Of a stretch of 15,227 nucleotides of DNA, positions 1 through 7,829 are shown in pieces (positions within the stretch are counted from its first letter, which is position 1; each line of letters starts with the position of its first letter). The translations under genes were made by a program, and so were the position numbers. The notes beneath the pieces are model-generated. The model made no database searches and had not been told where the DNA came from. It saw only the letters and a list, made by a program, of their open reading frames with translations. Source of the DNA: Saccoglossus kowalevskii (taxonomy: Eukaryota; Hemichordata; Enteropneusta; Harrimaniidae); assembly GCF_000003605.2 (NCBI RefSeq), contig NW_003120426.1, positions 83,790 to 99,016 of the forward strand, written 5' to 3'.

Positions 1-1152
1 GTTTGTATTTGTATTAATGATAGGTCAATGTTGCGATAGTGTTATAGTACGGGGTATATCTGCATTATCGTTTGTATTTGCATATTAACGATAGGTCAAT
101 GTTGCGATAGTGTTATTAGTACGGGGTATATCTGCATTATCGTTTGTATTTGCATATTAACGATAGGTCAATGTTGCGATAGTGTTATTAGTACAGGGTA
201 TATCTGCATTATCGTTTGTATTTGCATATTAACGATAGGTCAATGTTGCGATAGTGTTATTAGTATGGGGTATATCTGCATTATCGTTTGTATTTGCATA
301 TTAACGATAGGTCAATGTTGCGATAGTGTTATTAGTATGGGGTATATCTGCATTATCGTTTGTATTTGCATATTAACGATAGGTCAATCTTTGGGTAGTG
401 TTATTAGTATGGGATATGGCTGCATTATCGTTTGTATTTGCATATTAACGATAGGGCAATCTTGGGGTAGTGTTATTAGTACGGGGTATGGCTGCATTAT
501 CGTTTATATTTGCATATTAACAATTGGTCAATCTTGGGGTAGTGTTATTAGTACGGGGTATGGCTGCATTAGCGTTTATATTTGCATATTAACAATTGGT
601 CAATCTTGGGGTAGTGTTATTAGTATGGGGTATGGCTGCGTTATCGTTTATATTTGCATATTAACAATTGGTCAATCTTGGCGTAGTGTTATTAGTACGG
701 GGTATGGCTGCATTATCATTTATATTTGCATATTAACGATAGGTCAATGTTGCAATAGTGTTATTAGTACGGGGTATATCTGCATTATCACTTATATTTG
801 CATATTAACGATAGGTCAATCTTGCGATAGTGTTATTAGTGTGGCGGTATGGCTGCATTATCGTTTATATTTGCATATTAACAATTGGTCAATCTTGGGG
901 TAGTGTTATTAGTACGGGGTATGGCTGCATTATCATTTATATTTGCATATTAACGATAGGTCAATGTTGCAATAGTGTTATTAGTACGGGGTATATCTGC
1001 ATTATCACTTATATTTGCATATTAACGATAGGTCAATCTTGCGATAGTGTTATTAGTATGGAGTATATCTGCATTATCACTTATATTTGCATATTAACGA
1101 TAGGTCAATCTTGCGATAGTGTTATTTAGTGTGGCGGTATGGCTGCATTATC
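1..1152. repeat. 72-bp minisatellite array, about 16 units, cut by the left edge
   Basis: Sixteen head-to-tail units repeat with a 72-bp period. Unit starts fall at 1, 70, 142, 214, 286 and so on to 1079. The first unit has three single-base deletions (69 bp). The unit ending at 862 is 73 bp and the last is 74 bp; both carry the variant GTGGCGG in place of ACGGGG. Variants are ordered along the array: TGTTGCGATAG in the left units, CTTGGGGTAG in the middle, then a mixture. The three-unit block 646-862 is largely repeated at 863-1078, suggesting block duplication. Because 72 is a multiple of three, one plus-strand frame stays open from 265 to 903, reading as a hydrophobic 24-residue repeat. 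Differences between units are mostly amino-acid-changing, so I treat this as a tandem repeat and not a gene. The array ends at the unrelated sequence TTATGGAGGAGG. Confidence 0.95.
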
Positions 1153-2593
1153 ACTTAGTTATGGAGGAGGAGAGTGGATGGTACATACTCACATTCATGA
1201 TTTAATTGAAACAGCTTTCATAAATACTAGTCTGCTTTGACTTTTGACCTTTGCTTTCATAATATTTTCAGTACTCAAGGAAAATATAAAATTGTTGTGA
1301 AGAAAAAACTTCTAAATTATATCACTCTGTATCAGCAGCCATGCAGCTTTGATATCCCAAATCTACTTTTTTCAACTGTCACAATAATTTTCTGTATATT
1401 TCAACAAATTTGGGTGAAAATATGGAGGATTATATTAATTTATAATTATATTCATTTGTCCCGAAATGAAAAAAAAATTATAAAAGAATTTTTCGACAAA
1501 TACACACAAATTTGTTAAGTGTTTTTGAAAAAAAACTGACTCTGACAGATGATCTTTGAAATGGTTGAAAAGAGATGTTGTTTTTCTCTCTCACTTCAAT
1601 TAATTATTCATCCCTGAACTGTGCCTTTTCATGCTTAGCTTATTTTTCCAGATTTGTCACGCTTTTGATTCTTGGCAAGTTCATTAGTGACATCTGCTTA
1701 TCAAGGTGCTCAGCTCACTGCCTCATCAATGGATGGCTACAGTTGGTCCCTGCTGTAAGCCATTTAATTTTCACTACTAGTGATTTTCTTTCTCTCAAGA
1801 CTATACAGCATTCATGAAAAACAAAATTTTGTAAATATCACTGAGACTCCATGGAAAATTGTAACCACTACCAATGTTTGCATTTTTCACCTAAAAATTC
1901 TATTTCTCAAATTGTTTTCTCTTGCAAAATTAAAGCGATATATAGTATATATTTTTAGTGCACTGGGAGGAATAATAAAAAGCAACAATAAAATTCCATT
2001 TCTTTGCATTTCTTCAGTGGCATCACATATCACTGTAAATTGATGAAGTCTGAAACTTATTATACCGGTAAGCAAGAACGCCTAGGTGAACATTTGCTAC
2101 CTTTCACAAAATAAACCTAATTTGTATTCAAAACTTTTGATCATCATCTGTCGCCATTAAAAAATTTAGTTCATTTGCTCCAAAATTGAGAAAGAAATGT
2201 AGAAAAAAAAATACATAAAAAGTGTGCGAAATATTGCATCACGATCGATTTTGACAGAATTATTCATTTCGTGCAAAAGGTTATTATAATTGTAAGAAAG
2301 TAAGGATAAAATGCAATTTGTGTGCATGTCATCGGTAGAATTACATTAACACTAGACATCGAATTGTTCTCAACAAAAGTTATTACCTGAGTGATTCAGT
2401 CAGTCCATCTATCCAGCGATTAGTCGAGACCTAATGCTCTGACTTAAATGTATTGACTGCTGCAGACATACATACATATTGCAATTAATTTTATCTGTTC
2501 ATTCTGGAGTTTAGTAGAGTCTCTTTTGGCATGAGTGCAGATCAAGACAGAATTAGAATTACATTCTGCAACTTTTAATAACTACACTGTACT
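1153..2593. other. AT-rich DNA after the array, no confident gene
   Basis: This stretch is AT-rich with many A and T runs. The open frames at 1237-1518, 1780-2043 (plus) and 1887-2075 (minus) are rich in Lys, Ile, Phe and Asn, as expected from AT-rich non-coding DNA. A DR1-like pair of nuclear-receptor half-sites lies at 1238-1250 and one TACCGGTA octamer at 2063-2070. The only segment resembling an exon is 1652-1754, listed separately. Confidence 0.6.
1652..1754 (+). CDS. possible internal exon, unknown protein (weak)
   Basis: I do not recognise a protein here. The segment follows a good splice-acceptor-like stretch (TTATTTTTCCAG ending at 1651) and precedes GTAAGC at 1755, a donor-like hexamer in a poor exon context (CT before GT). 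It is visibly richer in G and C than its surroundings. One plus frame is open throughout and reads, in part, LILGKFISDICLSRCSAHC, which is moderately hydrophobic with several cysteines. The same frame stays open well upstream and downstream, which weakens the case for an exon. No partner exon with matching phase was found. It may be chance or a decayed transposon fragment. Confidence 0.15.
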
Positions 2594-2719
2594 TTATAAG
2601 GCTAGCTCGAAATAATCATTGAAAGCTGGAATTACTTCTCCCTGTGGCTGTGATTCTGACCAAGTAAAGTATGCTGGTACAAGCATGCGGTCATAATAAA
2701 TGACTGCACATTTCCTGAT
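2594..2719 (-). CDS. possible 3'-terminal exon, unknown protein (weak)
   Basis: I do not recognise a homologue. Read on the minus strand, an AG at 2721-2720, after a weak pyrimidine tract, would open an exon encoding 41 residues in one frame and ending in TAA at 2596-2594. Its middle reads YYDRMLVPAYFTWSESQPQG, a mixed composition with Trp, Tyr, Pro, Gln and Glu that is less typical of translated AT-rich noise than most open stretches here. The frame also stays open upstream to an ATG at 2791. No upstream partner exon can be assigned with confidence. Confidence 0.18.
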   Translation of the reverse strand: MRKCAVIYYDRMLVPAYFTWSESQPQGEVIPAFNDYFELAL

Positions 2720-2794
2720 CTGCATTAAGACAGTTTTAACTGAATACAAATTTTGCCCTACTGAGTATAAGGTTACAACCCATACATGCATTGC

Positions 2795-2891
2795 ATTCTG
2801 GGAGCTAACCTAAATTTCCATTGTAATAAAAAGGTATGTGAAGGAAAACTGTTATCACACTGGAAATTGACAAAATTAAATATGAATTTTT
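2795..2891 (+). repeat. dispersed repeat A, first copy
   Basis: A segment of about 97 bp beginning ATTCTGGGAGCTAACC and ending TATGAATTTTT. It is almost identical to 3007-3111 apart from a few substitutions and an 8-bp length difference around 2857 (CACACTGGAAATT here, CACCCCGGTACACTGC in the other copy). It is followed directly by repeat B. The two A copies are 212 bp apart, so A-B-A' looks like one and a half units of a larger tandem or a nested duplication. No coding capacity is visible. Confidence 0.9.
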
Positions 2892-3009
2892 GAATGTCTT
2901 AACAAAACCGTTTTATCAATAATAGTATATAACGTTTGAATCCCATGTCACCATGCTAAAATTTCAAGATTTCAAGAATTATTTTTACCATGGAAACTAG
3001 TGCAAAATT
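2889..3009 (+). repeat. dispersed repeat B, first copy
   Basis: This 121-bp segment matches 4509-4629 without gaps, with 11 differences by my count (about 91% identity). It begins near TGAATGTCTTAAC and ends in GTGCAAAATT. It contains TTTACCATGGAAAC at 2984-2997, close to an RFX X-box. It sits between the two A copies and overlaps their ends by two or three bases. It could be a fragment of an interspersed element; no terminal repeats, tRNA-like region or poly-A tail mark a class. Confidence 0.92.
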
Positions 3010-3111
3010 CTGGGAACTAACTTAAATTCCCATTGTAATAAAAAGGTATGTGAAGGAAAACTGTTATCACCCCGGTACACTGCAAAATGACAAAATTAAA
3101 TATGAATTTTT
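3007..3111 (+). repeat. dispersed repeat A, second copy
   Basis: Second copy of repeat A, directly after repeat B and starting ATTCTGGGAACTAACTT. It shares TTGTAATAAAAAGGTATGTG and the following bases exactly with the first copy. After the shared TATGAATTTTT the sequence becomes unrelated, so repeat B does not follow a second time. Confidence 0.9.
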
Positions 3112-3173
3112 ACCTTGCCCGTACCATCAAAGATGGAAGGGAAAGGTATATTAAGGGAAAAATTTTGTCCGGT

Positions 3174-3222
3174 GTTGTCGTTGTTGTTGTTGTCATTGTC
3201 GTCGTCGTTAATAGTTGTTATT
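3174..3222 (+). repeat. imperfect GTT/GTC microsatellite
   Basis: A trinucleotide run of GTT and GTC with one CATTGTC interruption, fading into GTTAATAGTTGTTATTG. It creates poly-Val, poly-Leu/Ser and poly-Asn/Asp stretches in the frames that cross it, which is why short open frames exist on both strands here. Those frames are not genes. Confidence 0.9.
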
Positions 3223-4508
3223 GTGTGCATAATAACTTTACTAATTCTATTCCAAACTTCATCAAACTTAGTCACCTTATTCATCAGTATAATGTCTTCC
3301 CTGAGTTTGAACAACAGATGTCCTGTATGAAAATATCATGCAAAAATTGAGAAACTCTGATAAAATATTTTGACTGTTTCTACTTGACTGATCACTGGTG
3401 ATACACATCAAAGGTCACTGATCTCAGTGGAAATATGCATTGTTGTATGTGTTCAATGAAGCAAATGATTTATCTTGTAATAATATCCTTGGTAATGTAT
3501 ACCAGAATCCCATACTGGGTTTCAAAACCAACTCATGGAGAGATTGCACAGTCTGATACACATTTACAAACCTACCAATAAAATCTTTACAGAAAACAAG
3601 ATGTCAGAAAATCAATATAAGCACTCCTATGAACTGGTGGGTGCTAAACTTTGATCAAGATCTGAAGCTAATAGAAAATCTGTTTAGTTCAAAGTTATCA
3701 AATCAAAAACAATACATAAAAAATACATTAAAAGCAAAACATTTCATCCACATTTTAAAAAGAAAATTGTTCTAAAAATATATGTATTCCTGTATTTGAC
3801 AAACAGTTCATTCGACAAAATGAAAACTCACAGGAATATGTTTCAGCTATTAGAACAGAATGATATAGTTTTTATAATACTGGTTAAAAAACGCACTTCA
3901 AAGATTGCAGTGTTTGAAGATGTATTCTCAGGAGGCAACAGTACTGTTGACTTCTCCCTCCACTGGACACCAACTATTTAAGTTGATTTGCATACAAAGC
4001 AGAGCTTGCAACATGATAGCTATTCATAAAGGGTGTTTTTTTTTTTACTTTTCTTATAATACAGTAGTCACACAATGAGGCAGTTCATATTTGTCTCAGT
4101 GAAGCATTAATTTTTGACAGACACCTGTACAAAATACTTGGACAAAAGCCAGCTAAGATTTTCTGTTATCTTGCATGTTTTATGAATCTATTCACGTCTA
4201 AATGCAGCACTTTTTTTTGTGATTTTGTGATGAGGTATTTGTTTTTATACTAAAATATCTGAATTACTTTGAATAAAGCTGGAAATTATGTCCCTTAAAA
4301 TAATTAAACAAATAAGGCACCAATGTTTTTGTAAGATATTTACATCTTTTAAGGACATTCGGTAGACTGATTCCCCACTGTTGGTTCAACCCCAAAACTT
4401 GTTTTTATTCAAAATTAATTATGACAATGCATATTTATATTGAAACAAACTATGATAAAGGGAATTATATTATTTAACAAAGGGCAAGGTCACCAGAGTT
4501 CAACTATG
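3223..4508. other. AT-rich DNA, no confident gene
   Basis: Mostly AT-rich with short open frames of low-complexity composition. A slightly GC-richer patch at about 3898-3978 is open on both strands (plus: FEDVFSGGNSTVDFSLHW; minus: IVGVQWREKSTVLLPPEN). Both read equally protein-like, so neither is called. A GGTTCAACCCC at 4383-4393 resembles a tRNA B-box but has no A-box or fold around it. Confidence 0.55.
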
Positions 4509-4629
4509 TTTGAATGTTTTAACAATACTGTTTTATCAATAATAATATATAATGTTTTAATCCCATGTCACCATGCTGAAATTTCAAGATTTGAAGAAGT
4601 AATTTTACCATGGAAACCAGTGCAAAATT
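4509..4629 (+). repeat. dispersed repeat B, second copy
   Basis: Ungapped second copy of the 121-bp repeat at 2889-3009, exactly 1620 bp downstream and in the same orientation. The flanks differ, so this copy is not accompanied by repeat A. It holds TTTACCATGGAAAC at 4604-4617, conserved with the first copy. A short open frame (4440-4700) runs through it, but the other copy does not preserve a comparable frame. Confidence 0.92.
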
Positions 4630-5268
4630 GCAAATATTTACCATTTTTACCATTTCTGGATCAAATTTTGTTGGCCCAGAAAAAATGTCAGGAAAACTAG
4701 GCATGAGAATCTCTATAATATGAATCAATGTATATTAAATATTTCAGTTCTCTGCGTTGTAATTTATTAATTATTTAGGAGATTTTCCATTTTATGTTCA
4801 CTGTGATATTTCGCATTTTGCGAGAAATAGAACATAAAAACAGGACGCTTCCATGCTAATTTGTTTTATACACTTTCAATGAATATATCTCAATGTTATA
4901 TTCTTGTCTAAAAATAGAAATTTTGACATTCAACTGTAAAAAAAAAAAAATTCAAATTAAAAATCTCACATTATCGATATTTTGCACATTATGTATGATC
5001 TTGCAGTGAACCTATTTTATATACAAAGTGTAACGACTACAACTTCCTTAAAGTGACACAGTCTTCATACCACAGATGATCCCTCACTAAGCCGTTACTA
5101 TGGTAACTGTTGCAGATGCACATCATTTTGTTTCATGGTCAAATACAATTAGTGGTCTATTGATAGAAATATAGCTTTATTTTAATTCTAGATTGCAAGT
5201 TTATTTGAAATTTATCAAGGTACATGTAGGATCAGCCATCATGACAGTTAGATGACGCAACTACTATA
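4630..5268. other. AT-rich DNA, no gene seen
   Basis: AT-rich sequence with A and T tracts (for example A12 near 4940). The one distinctive site is the near-palindrome GTTACTATGGTAAC at 5093-5106. Close to the next element, ATGACGCAAC at about 5252-5261 resembles a CRE/C-EBP-type word. No open frame of interest. Confidence 0.6.
5093..5106. promoter_or_regulatory. X-box-like imperfect palindrome
   Basis: GTTACTATGGTAAC matches the RFX X-box consensus GTNRCC-N(0-3)-RGYAAC at every defined position except one (T for C in the first half). RFX factors act at such sites in ciliary and other genes. No adjacent gene is visible, so function is unproven. Confidence 0.3.
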
Positions 5269-5570
5269 TTAAAAGGCGGTGGTTGTTGTACCATGCATGT
5301 ACGACATTTGTCAATGATAAAACATTGATTTTCCCGCAATCCAATGCGATCTTCTAATGAAGTACAAGTTTTGACCTGGGTGTAACTTGCACTAATTACC
5401 ATTGGGGACTCCTTTGATACCTTCCAATCACCAAAGAAAATATCTAGTTAAAGTTTGGTAATGTCTCAGTTTGATGCACTTGGTCTGCGCAATAGTCAAA
5501 GTCGCTATATCTTTGTTCATATGAGTCCCATATCTCACGCATGCGTGGCACTATGACCACCGCCCCTCAA
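5269..5570. mobile_element. probable decayed MITE-like element with inverted ends
   Basis: The left end GGCGGTGGTTGTTGTACCA (5275-5293) aligns to the reverse complement of the right end, GGCGGTGGTCATAGTGCCA (read from 5564 inward). Over 30 positions I count 22 matches. Most mismatches are transitions, also in the outer A/G differences of 5269-5274 against 5565-5570, as expected of an old inverted repeat decaying by deamination. The inside (about 220 bp) has no transposase and is richer in G and C than the surroundings. No target-site duplication is clear, so the exact ends are uncertain. A 32-codon minus-strand open frame lies at 5444-5542. Confidence 0.55.
5536..5547. repeat. 12-bp perfect palindrome CACGCATGCGTG
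   Basis: CACGCATGCGTG equals its own reverse complement and has four CpG-type bases in a CpG-poor window. The centre resembles the core of NRF1-type sites (CGCATGCG). It lies inside the right inverted end of the element spanning 5269-5570. Confidence 0.7.
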
Positions 5571-5589
5571 CAAATCGATAATCGATTTG
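5571..5589. repeat. 19-bp perfect palindrome with two ATCGAT cores
   Basis: Nine-base arms CAAATCGAT and ATCGATTTG flank a single central A. Each half contains AAATCGAT, resembling the Onecut/HNF6 or DRE type of word. It adjoins the outer edge of the 5269-5570 element and might be part of its end or of its target. Confidence 0.75.
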
Positions 5590-5623
5590 CAAGCTCAAAT
5601 AATTTGTTGTGAAACAAGTAATA

Positions 5624-5646
5624 CACAAACAACAACAACAACAATA
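5624..5646 (+). repeat. short CAA microsatellite
   Basis: An ACAAACAACAACAACAACAA run, about six CAA units. Confidence 0.85.
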
Positions 5647-5673
5647 AACCATCGAGTTCAGTCCATGTAAACT

Positions 5674-5682
5674 TGACCTTGA
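5674..5682 (-). promoter_or_regulatory. TCAAGGTCA nuclear-receptor monomer site
   Basis: TGACCTTGA on the plus strand is TCAAGGTCA on the minus strand, an exact match to the extended half-site used by ERR and FTZ-F1/SF-1 type receptors. A nine-base match is only mildly unlikely by chance in 15 kb, and no promoter is identified nearby. Confidence 0.2.
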
Positions 5683-6951
5683 TGAAAAAGTGGACTGATT
5701 ATATATGTAATCAGGAGTGTTTGGGTGAGTTTGTAATTTTACCTGAGCAAAATTCTAATTTATTTAATTAGATAAATTTATTTTTATGGTTTAAGGTAAT
5801 AATGACATAATGACATTAATAATACATACAATACAAGTTTCAGTTCAAAAATATTTTATTGGCATATATAAATGGGAGCTCAAAGTGTCCCACCTAAGCT
5901 GAACTAAACAGAATAAAACAGTTGAAATGTGAAATCAATATTTAACTGAAACTGTTCAAAAGTACTATACTATAAACTCCATCTCAAATGATATTGTTAG
6001 AATTAGATGCTGGTTGAAACAGCGTGACTGCAACTAAAGTAAAAAAAAAAAACAGTGTAACTGTAGTCCTACATGAACAAGGATTAATTGGTAGAGATAG
6101 TTTTAGAGGTAGAAGTAGCGATACTGGTAAAAACTAAAAATTTCCGTGAAAAAATTAGTAGGAATGTACATTGTGCCGAATGTAACACGAATCAAATATT
6201 TTCTGTGTATATTAATAATACATTTCCATATTTAAAATAAGCCATGATTTTAATGATTCAGTCAACAATATTTATGTGCTTCTAATAGAACAAATACAGT
6301 ACTTAAATTTGTCTCAATATTCCGAGTACAAAAAATGTAGTTAACAGTCTCCCTTGCTAAATAATTAAAATGATATATTTTATGTTATTTTTACATAATA
6401 TGACTTTTCACTTTCAAGGATGAGGAAACTAAATACAAAATAGGTCACCATGAACTTATGAGAACATTTGTGTTGAGCTAAAAGAGCAAGTTTTGTTTGT
6501 GATATTGGATGGTCAAAATCAATTGATAGTGGCTTATAAAAGTATTAGTTGATGTCCTAATTATGATTTATTTCAAATTTGACCTTAATTTGAGTGCATT
6601 AAGCTGCTGTAAAGTTAAAAATTAATGTATAATTTTTCAATACCCCCTCCAAATGTAATGACTGATGTGTAAATACTTAATTATTCAACTGAAATTTACA
6701 TTGAATTAATTGTCTTGTTGTTTTATGTTTTCTAAACTATAAATACGTGCTAAAAATGCCTAAGTAGGAATATAACTTTATATTTTGTTAATTTCTAATT
6801 CAAAATGGCCACTAGCCAATTGTAATCTCTTTGGGGAAATCACAAAGTCTTACATTTCATCAAAAACCAGGGACTAATATCTCGTTTTATCAACATTCAC
6901 AATCGGCATCAAGAACCTTTTTGGTAAATGACTCAGTTAGTATATACGTCA
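5683..6951. other. AT-rich DNA, no gene seen
   Basis: Low-GC sequence with A runs and many stop codons in all frames. I see no repeat above about 20 bp, no plausible splice-bounded frame and no RNA gene. Confidence 0.6.
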
Positions 6952-7081
6952 TGTTGCAGTGAACTACTTATAAAGCCATTGTCGTCAGAACAGCCAATGT
7001 TTCGATTAAGTTCCGTTCTCTTTTTTCTGATTGGTCTTTACTTACATCGTACTGCATGATGTATGTAGTTCATATGCAGTA
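6952..7081. repeat. diverged fold-back (inverted repeat) of about 130 bp
   Basis: TGCAGTGAACTAC at 6955-6967 pairs with the reverse complement of the right side, TGCATATGAACTAC (7078-7065), with one small indel. Further in, CCAAT at 6994-6998 faces ATTGG at 7030-7034 about the same centre. The shared centre of the two matches suggests an old fold-back element. The opposed CCAAT boxes and TTATAAAG at 6968-6975 could alternatively be promoter parts. Confidence 0.35.
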
Positions 7082-7525
7082 TTGCTGTACGTTCTAAATA
7101 CAGCCTCAAAACTTTAGATACTCGTACATGAATGTGCATAAATTTTTAAAACAAATAATGACTGAACATTTAATAGTTATTAAATATTATATTTACTACT
7201 CATGTACTTTTAATATTTGATATTTGTTTATATTAACAAAATAATAGTAATTAACACTTTAGCATTTTCACGTTTTTTGTGTGAAACATTCTTTTAGCAT
7301 TGTAGAGGTAGGTACACCTAGAGAGCAATCTAACTAAAAATTGCATAAACTATTTAAATTCAAGGAAAATATTTTTAAAAATATAAGAAATAATTTATTC
7401 ATTGAATAAATGAAGAAATAAATATTTCCTGAATACTTTATTTTTCAGTGCGAACTTCACAAATTTTTTTATTTGTATTATTGAAAATTGATCTATATGT
7501 ATATGCTCGTTGATTCAGAAAGTTC
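7082..7525. other. AT-rich DNA, no gene seen
   Basis: Extremely AT-rich sequence (for example 7141-7260 and 7360-7420) with stop codons in every frame. No repeat structure beyond AT-rich words. Confidence 0.6.
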
Positions 7526-7749
7526 CAGTCATAAGGCCAAAAAAAAATTGTTTTGTTGTCCTCAGCGACCGACCAAAAATATGAAATATCGGGTCACGTT
7601 TTTTTTTCCTCATATACCTCGGCTATTTACAATACCCTTAAAAAAAAGTTTAAAAAAAAAAAAAAAAATATATCCAACCGGCCGACCCAATTTTTCAATT
7701 TTCCGACTTGAGGGCAACATAAGTTTTTTTTTTTGGCCTTATCATACTG
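7526..7749. mobile_element. MITE-like element with 34-bp inverted ends
   Basis: The left end reads ATAAGGCC-A9-TTGTTTTG from 7531; the reverse complement of the right end reads ATAAGGCC-A11-CTTATG from 7742. Continuing through GTTGTCCTCA and GTTGCCCTCA, the two agree at 29 of 34 positions without gaps. Outside this, CAGT (7526) and ACTG (7749) may extend the inverted repeat after a short indel. The element is about 212-224 bp, has no transposase and carries internal T and A tracts (A17 near 7652-7668). A GACCGACC word occurs near the left end and GGCCGACC in the same orientation near the right. I see no certain target-site duplication. The 90-codon open frame through it comes from A/T tracts and is not a gene. 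Confidence 0.8.
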
Positions 7750-7771
7750 CTCGATCTTAACAATGGTGATC

Positions 7772-7828
7772 ACGTGTTGGTTTACGAGAACAGAAGTGGT
7801 ATATAACCAGCTACGTTTTCTCTCAGAC
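7772..7828 (+). promoter_or_regulatory. possible core promoter: E-box, TATA, initiator-like
   Basis: TCACGTG (E-box) at 7769-7775 is followed by TATATAA at 7800-7806 and TCTCAGACT at 7821-7829, an initiator-like word whose A lies 25 bp after the first T of the TATA word, a little closer than usual. It lies just downstream of the element ending at 7749. No open frame or splice donor obviously follows, so any transcript would be non-coding or have a distant exon. It could also be a solo-LTR promoter remnant. Confidence 0.2.
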
Positions 7829-7829
7829 T

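Noticed and set aside
70-1152. AGGTCA half-sites in many 72-bp units as a receptor-binding array.
   Set aside because: Single half-sites without the extended 5' flank; several units change it to GGGCAA or TGGTCA, so it is not conserved like the octamer.
3087-3350. Overlapping open frames on both strands with poly-Val, poly-Leu/Ser and poly-Asn/Asp.
   Set aside because: They arise from the GTT/GTC microsatellite and disagree between strands.
4383-4393. GGTTCAACCCC as a tRNA or SINE B-box.
   Set aside because: No A-box at the right distance, no cloverleaf and no poly-A or T-rich tail of a SINE.
7488-7760. 90-codon plus-strand frame with Lys- and Phe-rich tracts.
   Set aside because: It is the translation of the A and T tracts of the MITE-like element and its flanks.
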